A DNA stretch of 64,000 bases, from NCBI GenBank assembly GCA_965112735.1, contig OZ218951.1, positions 3,286,001 through 3,350,000 on the forward strand, written 5' to 3'. Numbering within the stretch: the first letter of the stretch is position 1; each line of letters starts with the position of its first letter. This document shows, in pieces, positions 23,045-33,413 of this stretch. The notes under the pieces are model-generated. The model did no database searches, had not been told where the DNA came from, and saw nothing but the letters and a program-made list of their open reading frames with translations. The translations under genes were made by a program, and so were the position numbers. This stretch comes from Phaeosaccion multiseriatum. Its lineage: Eukaryota > Ochrophyta, other classes.

Positions 23045-26000
23045 GCTATTACTACTACTACTACTACTACTACCTACTACTGTCACCACCACCACTACTA
23101 CTACTCCTACTACTACTGCTGCTACTACACTCCTTCTACTCTACTGCTACTCCTACTACTACAACTACTACAACAACAACTACTACTACTACTGCTACTA
23201 CCACTACTACTACTACAACTACTACTACAACTACTACTACTACTACTACTACTACTGCTACTGCTACTACTACTACTACTACTACTATTACTACTGCTGC
23301 TACTACACTCCTTCTACTCTACTGCTACTACTACTACTACTACTGCTACTGCTACTCCTGCTGCTACTACTACTACTCTACTACTACTACCACTACTACT
23401 ACTTTTCTGCTGCTGCTTGTATGGGGGTGGGGAAGGGGGGTTGAAAAGCTCCGTGGGTGTTTTTTTGTTCTACTGCTCGCCACAGTGGACGTAGTCATGT
23501 GTCACGTGGGTTTAGTTTTCAACTCCATCCCCCCCATCTACTGCCATCCATCCACCCATCTGCCCCCCCCCCCCCAACCCCCCGCATCCACTGCCATCTA
23601 TCCATCCATGGACTCCCACCCCACCCCCCCCCCCATCCACTGCCATCCATCCATCCACCTGCCCCCCGCCTTCCCCACAGGCTCTGAAGCGGTTACACGA
23701 CATGTCCACAGCTGATAAAGCCTCCCTCTCGAAGCGAGTGAGGGAGGTGGAGAGGGAGGCGAGTGCTGCTGTGGAGCTGCGCACCGAGCGAGATGCTCTG
23801 GGGAAGTGGAAGGAAGCGGCTTTGATACAGCTCGAAGGCCTCAAAGAACAGGTAGGGAACAGGGGAGGAGAGAGAGGGAGGGAGGGTGAGAGGGGAGGGA
23901 GGGAGCGGAAGGAGGAAGGGAGGGAGGGGCGGGAGGGAGGGGGGAGAAGAGAGAGAGGGGGGAGGGAGGGGAGGGAGGGAGGGAGGAAGGAGGGGAGGGA
24001 GGGAGGGAGGGAGAGGGAGGGCAGGTCAGCGCTTTCAGTTTTCAGTTTACATGGCCTTATCAATATTTGGGTGATCGAAGCTTTCGAAGCTTCTGTGCTT
24101 GTGATCTTTACTAAACTGAAACTATAACTACTACTCCGGTTCTGTTTCTGCCACCACCCTTCCGTTTGCTGCCATCGCCTCCTTCTTTCGTGCAGGTGGA
24201 CGAGGGGGAAGCGTTTCGGGAAATGGTGGAGGAGCTCACAGACAAAAACCTTGAAATGGGAGAGAAGGTCAGTCAATCAGTCAATCAATCAGTCAGTCAC
24301 AGTCAGTCAGTGAGTCCGTGAGTAAGTCGGTTCAGTCAGTCAGCCAGTGAGTCAGTCAGTTTCTTTTCCAGTCGGCTCTCCCTTCTCTTCTCTTGGACCC
24401 ACCTCCCTCCCTCCCTCCCTTTCTCCCTCCGTCCTCACTTCCTGCTTGATCTAGGTGGACGAGTTACAGACTTCTGTAACGGAACTTGAGTCCTCTCTAG
24501 AACTGTCAGAGGAGCTGGAACAGACGCAGGGGGAGGAGCTCAGGACGATGAACAGGGAGATGGATAGTAAGGACATGGAGATTAGGAGGCATGCATTGGA
24601 GAAGGAGCAGTTGCAGAGGAAGGTGGAGGACGGACAGCGCACAGTGGAGAGGTTCCGACATGTCGCAGAGCTGCTCAAGAAGGAGAGAGACGCCTTGGCA
24701 GAACAGGTGAGTGAGGATGGGGGTGAATATGAAAATGGCATTAAGGGCATGGAAGGAGGGAGGGTGTGAGGGTATAAGGGCATGAGCGAGGGAGGGGAGA
24801 GGAGCAAGTAACCACCAAGAATTAGTCACAAGAGGGTGGTGGTGAGGGGCGCAACAAGCGCAAGTGAATCCCTACCCGGGCGATGATGGGGTGAATGACC
24901 GGAGACTGGTCTAATCGGGGGTGATGAGCCATTTCTCTGTCTCTTGACGAAACGTCGCGATTCAGCGAGACGTCGTTCGTTCGGGGGCAGGGCGGTGGTA
25001 GAAGCCTACCTATACGATAGTAAATGCCGATGCCGATGGTACTGGATGTTGCGGTAAGGTGGTACTTTTATAGATCGACTCAGACCGCCTGCCTCCCACG
25101 GCCCTCCCACACCTTTCTATAATGTCTCCCTCGTTGCCTTACACACCAATCCACCTCATTTAGGTCTCACTCGGAGGAGAGGAGCTCGAGTCCATCCGGA
25201 AGCGCCACCAAACGGCTCTGTCGCGCAAGCAGCGGGGCTCTGTTGGTAGTGTGGCTGGTGGGGCCACAGGCGGTGTCGGCAGTCGGTCCATGCTCTCCTG
25301 CCAGCTGCAGACAATCAAGACGCTAGAGAACGCCGTGCGAGCAGAGCGGCTTGGCTTGCTCCTGCCGGTGGCGGTGAAGGAGACGGAGGAGAGAGCCCTT
25401 GCCGCTGACCTCGTCCTCTGTCGGGCGGCTGCCAAGGCGGGGGTGATGCTGGAGATGCTGCTGCCGCAGATCCACTCCTTTGTCGTCAGCAGCCATGGCA
25501 AGGGACAACAGAAGAGCAGGGAAGGAGGAGAGGGCTCGTCGTCGGAGGATCCATTGGGGGAGGAGCAACAGGATGGCGAGGAGGAGGAGGAGGAGGAGGG
25601 GAGAGAGGAGGCCGTCCGGCGAAGCAGGCTGGAGGCAAAGGTATGCACTATGCTGGTGGATTTGCAGGGTAGGGCGAGGAAGCTTATTGCACTGACTGTC
25701 GGAGAGAAGGAGGATGTGGGGTCGTCTGCACCCTCCTCGGACTCTGCAGATGGTAGCCGCCACAGTCAAGGAGGCGGACTGTATCACCAACTGCTGTCGC
25801 CCGAGAAGGTGGAAGAGATCTCCTTGGAGCTTTCCTCTGGCTTCCAGGCAGCGGAGGGCAGTATGGACGCCATGCTTAGTGTGCTGGAGGACGAGGGGGG
25901 CTGCTTGCCACCTGCGAGGGCCGGCGAAGCAGTGGCAGGACTGGAGGCGGCCTTGTCGGCACTGGTAGAGAGGCAAGCGATCTTCTTGGAGGGATCCGAG

Positions 26001-28238
26001 GAGGCCGAGGCAGAGAGTGAGGAGCACGAGGGAGACAGAGTCACAGGAGGAGGAGCAGAGTCTGGAGCCCTACTGCTGCAAGGGCAAGGCAACTCTTTGA
26101 CGGACGCCTCTTGCTTGTTGGACGGCGTGCGGGCGAATGCGCTCGCTGCGGCCGTAGCTGGCTTGGTGGTGGGACGAGAGGAGGGTAGCGAGGAGGAGGA
26201 GAAGGAGGGGCAGGGGGAGGGGGGCATGAAGGCCCTCCTACGAGACGTGGACAGGCTCCAGCGTCGCTTGTGGGGCGGCGAGAGCAGCAGCGGTAGCAGT
26301 GTTGATCTAACTGCAGGTGTAACGGCAGGTGTAACGGCAGGTGCAACGGCAGGTGCAACGGGAGGCATGCCTGAGATGCGCACGGCGGCCACCCTACGCG
26401 CCGCTCGAGAAGTCTGCGAGAGACTCCGGGAGGTGCGAGAGGGGCTCCATGGCTGGCTTGGCGACTCACAGGCACAGAGCGAGGGGGGAGGGGGGGGAGG
26501 ACAAGTAGGAGTCAAGGAGGATGGTGGAGGCAACCCTCTGTCACCCACCACCATTGGAGGGCTTCGGTCGATACTCCAGAGCCTGTACGTGGCGAGTCCT
26601 GTCGGGCTGCTGGGCACAGGGTGTGATGCGGTGCTGCCCAGCAACTTGTGGCACATCATGCAGACCGGCGCTCTGCCCTCTTCCGTTGTGGGGAGAGGAG
26701 GAGCAGGAGGAGGAGGGGGCGGAGGCCTGGGTGGGAGGACGGGCAAAGGCAGCAGGATCAGCATGGGGGACATCTTCGGCGGCGAGGAGGAGGAGGATGA
26801 TGAGGAGGAGGAGGGAGGAGACTCGGCGGCTGCTGCTGCGCGCAAGGAGGCCAAGGGCGCGAGTACACCTTCTTTTGTGCCTCTCTTTCTCGCACGAGCT
26901 GAGAAGAGCCAGGAGAGGCTACAGGCGGGGGCCTCTCTTGAGCCGCAGCTGCAAGCAACGCTTGTGCAGAAGGCGGACTTGGCAAAGACCTTGTCCCAAA
27001 GAGAGAAGGAACTCTCCTCTGCCAAGGCCTCTGCAGAGCGGCTGGAGGGCCTGGTGGAGCAGTACCGGGGCAGTGGCAAGGAGGCAGAGGAGGCGAGAGG
27101 GCGGTTACAGAGCGTAACCGAAGAGGCGCGAATATATAAGGAAGCCATGGAGGCGGAGGAGGAGAAGGTGAAGATGTACGAGAAGCGGGTGCGCGATCTT
27201 CTCAGCAGCAGCACCAGCAGCGGCAGCGGCGGGGGCGGGGGAGGCGCTTCAAGCCCCATGGGTGGCGGCTCTCCGTCGTCTCGACTCCTCCGGAAGAAGA
27301 GCGTGTCCCTCGGTGTAGGGGAGTCTCCCCGCTTCACCCTCTCGGCAGCAGATGCCGCCGACCAAGGGGCTTCTGCTGCTGGTGGGGCGTTATCCGGCGT
27401 TGAGGCGGGCGGGGAAAGCACCGGCCTCCTCAGGCGCATGTCCAGCTCGTCCTCTTCCTTTGCAAGCACTGCTGGCACTGCTTCTGGAACTACTGTATTA
27501 CCAACTGCTACTGTTGGAGCGTCTCCTGCCGAGGCTCGTGCGATGATGCAGGCGTTGGTGCACTCGAGAGGGGAGTGTGCGAGGTGGAGGGCCGCAGCCA
27601 CACGGACCATGTTGGGTAGACTGCAGCCCCTTGCCGTGGCCAGAGACAGCCATCCGTTCACATACGGGAGCGCAGGTGGCCGAGAGCAACAGCAGCACAA
27701 GGAGGAGAAGCAGGGGAAGCAGGGGAAGCAGGAGGAGGGAGAGGAGGAGGAGGGGGAGGAGACGAGAGGCCCAGCAGAGAGCACGGCCGAGTGGTCGTCG
27801 TCAGCTGTTGAGACCGGAGGAGGAAGTGCAGCGCCTGTAGCGGTAGCGGCTTGCCTGCAGGAGCTCCAGAGACTGTCGCAGAGGATTCACGCCGAGCGAG
27901 CAAGACCCAAGGTTGTTAATTTGTGTGCAGGGCGAGAGACCAGCGCCAGAATGGCGGGCATGAGGGCGAGGCTGAGGAGGAGGAGGAGGGAGGAAGACGG
28001 AGGCGGAGGCGGGGAGGGAAGTGGAGGAGCAGCAAAGACAGACGTCTCTACTGTTTCCGCTGACTCTGCTGACTCTGTTGACGGCTCTGTTGCTGGGGCT
28101 GCTGGGCTCGGCGGCAAGGGCGGCGTCGTGAGTGGGGCGAGGGAGGAGTGGCGGGCGCAGCAAGTGCAGGCCCTGAGGCTCATGCGGGATTTCGATGCCG
28201 TTCGGCACAGGGCCTCGGCAGCGATGCGGTATCAATGA
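19571..28238 (+). CDS. DCTN1: Dynactin subunit 1 (p150-Glued)
   Basis: Largest dynactin subunit, which links dynein to microtubules. Exons: 19571-19663, 19882-19976, 20299-21578, 21691-21932, 22308-22394, 22609-22824, 23681-23851, 24196-24267, 24455-24706 and 25164-28238. All phases agree, giving about 1860 residues, longer than animal p150 because of Ser/Ala/Gly-rich inserts. Exons 1-3 encode a CAP-Gly domain: [13 protein letters not shown], the diagnostic GKNDGSV, then [14 protein letters not shown] basic, Ser-rich linker follows, then a long coiled coil (exons 3-9). That coil includes [14 protein letters not shown], close to the conserved KLTEKNL-type segment of p150 coiled-coil 1. The last exon is 3075 nt and intron-free, holding the C-terminal region with further coiled coil (about 26900-27200) and acidic low-complexity stretches. 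The family assignment is firm; small exon ends are by eye. Confidence 0.9.
22965..23410. repeat. (CTA)n microsatellite in DCTN1 intron 6
   Basis: CTA/CTG trinucleotide array of about 440 bp, whose complement is the TAG-type repeat seen in the EGF-gene introns. It contains no coding sequence. Confidence 0.95.
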
Positions 28239-28979
28239 AGGCCATCCCCATCCCATCGACTGCCATCCACAGCCATCCGAAGCCATCCACAGCCATCCAC
28301 AGCCATCCCATCCACTGCCATCCAGGGCTTCAGTGAAGGACACTGTGGGCACGCTCGATTTCTCCTTCATTCATTCATAAATGCGATTGCTACTTTACAC
28401 ACACACACACCCCTCTCGCGCACTCGTCGTTCGTCACTCCGCGAGTGTTGCTCCCCACCTTTCTCCTCAGCTCCATGATTTGTACTCCCCGCTGGTGCCT
28501 CCTCGTCCGCCGACCGTGGGATGCCATCCATCTGCTCAACCGTGGGATGCATCTCCATCATGCATGCACGACTACTACTACCAAGCGAACTTGAAGGAAA
28601 CACGTCAAGCACACTTGCTACTACTACCAAGCGTGGGATGCCATCCACCTGCCCAACGGTATGATCTTCGTGCCTCATACGTACGTGAAGTGCGCGTTAC
28701 GAAAGTGAAGTATGCTTGCGCATGACCGCTCTCCTTGACACACACGCACACACACACCTCCCTCACTCACTCACTCACTCACTCACTCACTCACTCACTC
28801 ACTTCAATACACTCCCTCTACACGGGCGGCGGGTAGGGTTGCCCAGCCCACGCTGTGCTCCCCTATTCCCCCCTCTACTCCACTCCCACGCTCCTGTCTC
28901 TCCTCCCTCCTCCACTCCCCTCCTCCTCCCTCCCCCACTCCCCCCTTCCTCCCCCCTCCTCCTCCCCCCTCCGCTCATA
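28239..28979. other. Convergent 3' spacer between DCTN1 and the next gene
   Basis: About 740 bp between two converging gene ends. It opens with a minisatellite of GCCATCC-type units (28250-28325) and has a second group of gggatgcc/catcc motifs at 28515-28660, a CTCA run near 28765-28800 and C/T-rich sequence. I see no gene in it. Confidence 0.75.
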
Positions 28980-29545
28980 TTACGGTGACGTGGGCTCTAC
29001 TCCGCCGGTGTCACCCCCTCCATCCGAAGAGTTGACCGTCATTGAGTCAACCCCAAACTCACTCAATTTGTCACACCCCGCATCCGAAAAGTTGACGGTC
29101 ATCGAGTCACACTCGGAGGCAGCTTCGCAGGAGAGTACAGACTCGCTCTTCAATCCATCTGCCCCCCCGCTGCTGCTGCCGCTGCGGCTGATGCCCATGA
29201 GGCTGCCCGACGTAGAGCGTTGCTGGTACAGACCCACTGGCGGCGTACCACCACCACGACCACTGCCGCCACTGCCAGTACTACCAGGCTGAGTAGTGCC
29301 ACCAAGACCACCAAGGCCACGAAGGCCAAGGCCCAGGCTAGAGTCGGGGTCAGGACCTGGGCCAGGGCTGGGGCCAGCAGGGCTAGAGCTAGGGCTAGAG
29401 CTAGAGCCAGCACCAGCAAGGCCTTGTGACGTGTTGATGGGGGTGATCCCCGATCCGCCCGCCTTGCTCTTACCCTTCGGCGGTGTGGGAGGCATCGGCA
29501 GGCCGGGGTCGAGCTGGCGTCTGTCCTGCTGACCACTGCTGCCAC

Positions 29546-29577
<32 letters not shown>

Positions 29578-32500
29578 TTGCCACCGCCCGGTGTGTGGGA
29601 GGATGGTATGTGCGTGTGGGAGGATGGTGTGTGCGTGTGAAACGGAGACATTATGACGCTCTCTCCGGAGAGAACACCCGTGTCTGCTCTGCCGAACAAG
29701 GCAATCTTCAGCAGGAGGCGCCCCTCCTGGATAGGGTCGGGCTTCTCCGAGATCACCACGCCTGAGGACAGCCGGGGGGGGGGGGAGTGGAAGGGGGGGG
29801 AGGGAGGGGAGAGGAGGGAAGGGAAGGGAAGGGGAGGGGAGGGGAGTGAGGGTAGAGGAGGGACGTCAAAGCAAAGAGAGGCCCAGAGCCCAGAGCCACA
29901 GATCCAGAGAGGGAGAGAGAGAGAGACCGGGAGAGAGCGCACCCATCCACTTCCAGACTTCACTGATTTACTCATCCACGCCCAACCGCGCGCTCCCTCA
30001 CTGACTTACTCACCCACGTAATGTCCCTTGGAGTCCATGATGGATGCTCCCTGCACCTCCGTCAAGCTTGCAAATCCCGGCGCAGCACCGCCTTCCCCGC
30101 TCAAGCCCGGGGGCATTACGGTCGAGGCGTATGCGATGCCTTTGTTGACGTGCACCTATCGGTTACAATCGGTTACAACCGGTCACAGAGGTATAACGAG
30201 GCAAAATCAGTGAATGAGGGAGAGAGTTGTGGGCGACGAAGTCCTCTTCCTCCTCCTCCTCCTCTTCCTCTTCCTCTTCCTCCCCCCCCGTCCTCCTCCT
30301 CCTCACCTCCGTGATGCGGGCCAAAGCGCTCTGCATAGCCCCGGACGCCCCCGCCCCCCCGGGAGGGCCCCCCTCCTCTCCGACGGCGGGCTTGCTGGAG
30401 CCTCCCATCCACCCCACCAAGCGTACCACGTTGCCCTTCTTGAGCTGCGCCATGTGAGCGTCGAGCAGCACTGTGCAACAAAGAGGGAGGGGGGGAGGAA
30501 TAAGGCTCCATGAAAGGCACCACGCTCACTACACGAGCTACCAGCTGAGGCACAGTGTGTCTGAAGTACGGTTGGTTAGAAGCGAGCAAACTAAGTGCCC
30601 TACCCTACCCTGCCCTGCCCTGTCCTGTATCACCAACTGCCCTGCCCTGCGTTACCGATAAGGGAACAACTCGCGACGAGCCACCTCCGACGACCAATAA
30701 ACCGAAACCGTGAAACTCACCCAGCGCCGAGTGCGAGTGCAGCACGTCGAGGTGTTGCTGACTCCAGCGGCTCTCGCCCTTCTCCGCCAGCGTCGGAAGG
30801 GCCGACGAGGCAGGGCTAGGCACGGCTTCGGACAGATCAAGGCCCTCGAGGCCCTCCTGCTGCTGCCGCAACTTGCAGCGTGAGAGGGTAGCATCACCCC
30901 CACCTCCTCCTCCTCCTCCTCCTCCTTCTTCTCCTCTTCCTCCTCCTCCTCCTCCTTTGCCTTCGCTCGAGCCAGCACCAACAGCAGCACCATCACCAGG
31001 ACCTGCATCAGGACCTACATCAGGACCTGCATCACCGCTGGCAGCAGCAGAGACCTCCCCTCCGTGCTGCTTGCCCTCTTCTTCTTCTCCTCCCCCTCCT
31101 CCTCCTACTACTACTACTCCTCCGCTCTCCTCCTTCCCCTCCCTCTCCCCCTTCTCCCCCTCCCCCCCCTCCTCCTCCTCCTCCTCCTCCTCCTCCTCCT
31201 CCTCCTCCTCCTCCTCCGCGAATGGCGGGGCGGGCTCTGTTGTGTCGCTCGATGGGCGAGCAAAGGGGGAACCGCGATGCCCTCCTTCGCGCTGCACGAG
31301 GGAGATGATGTGCAAGGGAGACACGGGGCTGCATGTCGATGTCTGGAAGGAAAGCGCGGAGCCACTGGAAGGGCTCTGCTCCGTGGCCGATCACCACCCA
31401 GACAAAAGCGGGAGAGGGAGGGAGGGGCAGGAGAGAGAGGGAGTGCGAAAGATGAGAGGAGAAAGAAGAAGAAAGCTTGGCCAAAGGTATAGGGCAGACA
31501 CGCCAAAAAAAGTTTCATCCCCCAACCTGGACAAACAAACAGGCATCCCTTGTACCTGCTGGGAAGGAGGATGCTGTTCCATTTGAAGAGGGCTCTTCGT
31601 GTGTGTGTGTGTGTGCGTGTGTCCGTATGCGTGTACGTGTCCTCCGTGTCCGAATCCGTGTGCGTGTGCGTGCGGAGCGGCGCGCGGGTCGTGAGCGCTG
31701 TAGGTCATACCCTGAGTTTTGAACTCGGCCACATCGGACAGCTCGAAGCTGCGTGTCCCCACCACCACCGGCTCCATCAGGACGTGGGTGATGCGGAGGA
31801 CGTCCACATGAGAGAGGTGAAAGGGTGCGGGGACGCAGCAGGGGCCTCCAGCTCCTCCTCCCCAAGCCCAGCTTTTCCTGTGGGAGTGCGTGCGGTGGAG
31901 TGGGTGCGTGAGGTAAGTGAGTGAATTGTAGTACGAATTAGTAGAGGGCGAGCTGGCTCGGTAGTTTGATCACTTTGTGAATGACTTCCCAAGTGATTTT
32001 TGCTAGTGCTATAGTGCTGGCTATGAGTGAGTGAGTGAGTGAGCGAGTGAGCCAATGGTTGATTGATTGATTGATGGCTTGCGTACTTGGTGATTGGGTG
32101 GGTCGTGTGTAAGTCTTACGGGCGTGTGGAGCTGGAAGGGAAAAGGGGATACATTCACGCACCTGTGCTCGAGCCTCCGGCGGGTGGGTACGTAGTCGTC
32201 TGGTCCCTGTGATGTTGTATCCATTCAGGATATCAATAGCGGAGGCCCAAAGAGATGGATGGAAGGTCAGGCAGGCAGTCAGGCAGATAGGCAGGCAGGC
32301 AGATAGGCAGGCAGGCAGGCAGATCGGTAGGTAGGCAGGCAAACAGTGACATCGGCTCGCGCCTGCGTGCATGCTTTCGAAGGAAATTGCTCAGCCAGTC
32401 AGAGGGGCGGGAGAGATTGTGATCGAAAGCCGAAAGCTGCTGCCCTGTGACTAGTCCAATCAATCAAGCAAGTGTTGTCCCACCGTCCCACCCACCTCAT

Positions 32501-33232
32501 CTCACCTCTTCAATCTCCCTGGACACATCAATGGGTATGGATGCGGCAGGCCCTGAGCGGACAGGCTCCCGAGACTCCTGCTCCAGGAGAAGGCGCTGGC
32601 ATAACATCGACTCGGCCACGTATGCCCACACGCTTCCGTTGGCCATGTGAGCGTCCGCACGAGGGGCCTCTCCCGGATGAGAAGCAACGCTCACTCCCCT
32701 CGGCGTCCCTATTAGGATGACCGCCTCCTCTGCCGGCAGCCCGTAGAGGGGGAGTGGAGGGATCTCCACGAGGTGGGGCTTGGGCGGCTCCTCGCGTTCC
32801 GCGCGCTCTTGGTCATGGTCGTACGAAACACAGACGCTAGTGGATGTGGCCACCAGTATGCCTCCCTTCATCAGTAGGCCCGAGCCCATCTTGCGGATAC
32901 GACCTGTGGAGGCGTTAAGAGTAGAGATCTGAGATTCGCCTCTCTTCGGGGAAGCACAGGCAGAGAGCTGCCTTTTTTTTTTTCAGCGGTAGAAACCTGC
33001 CATTTCATGTACTCCATCAATATGTCCTCCATCTTTCCTAGCCCCTCTTCCTTTCTCTATAGGGGACTAACTGAAGGGCGGTTTCCCCGCCTCGTGTCGT
33101 CCCACTTCAATCGCGTGCGGCCCTCGCTCCCAACAAGTCCTCACCTCGCCAATGGATTCCTATAGGCACCACTCCGGGCATAGGATCTCCTTCTCCCGCA
33201 GGGGGGTACACTTTGGGGCAAATCCCGCTCAT
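28980..33232 (-). CDS. Unrecognised 8-exon gene, about 853 residues
   Basis: I do not recognise the family. Exons in transcript order: 33145-33232, 32506-32903, 32163-32206, 31556-31877, 30721-31342, 30307-30470, 30014-30155 and 28980-29761. Phases match throughout. Reading starts MSGICPKVYPPAGEGDP and continues as IGIHWRGRIRKMGSGLLMKG. Conserved-looking blocks include LVEIPPLPLYGLPAEEAVIL, VDVLRITHVLMEPVVVGTRS and MAQLKKGNVVRLVGWMGG, then ISEKPDPIQEGRLLLKIALF. Between them are a His-rich segment, an acidic Gly-rich segment (exon 5) and a Ser/Gly-rich C-terminal tail. No signal peptide or membrane helix is obvious. A TATA-like box lies about 40 bp upstream of the ATG. The upstream end of exon 5 is uncertain (31342 or 31375, both in frame). 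Confidence 0.65.
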
Positions 33233-33413
33233 TCTCCTCGCAATGCTCTCGTAATATCCTTGGCTGTGCTTTATATAAACCAAAAAACGTGGTGATTATA
33301 GTAATTTCACATCGACCCACCCACCAGCTCTATTGGAGAGAATTGTCCAAAGTGAGTCATAACGGATTGCTAAAAGCCCCTGGTCCTCACTCCTCACACG
33401 CGATCCTCACCCG
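33233..33413. promoter_or_regulatory. Short divergent (bidirectional) promoter region
   Basis: Only 181 bp separate the start codons of the unknown minus-strand gene (ATG 33232) and SCO1 (ATG 33414). A TATA-like sequence (tttatataaa, 33270-33279) is correctly placed for the minus-strand gene. No equally clear TATA is seen for SCO1. Co-regulation is inferred from spacing only. Confidence 0.5.

Noticed and set aside
29150-29584. Minus-strand Ala/Val-rich frame of 144 residues
   Set aside because: Frame-shifted shadow of the Ser/Gly-rich last exon of the unknown gene, whose frame is fixed by phase and stop at 28980.
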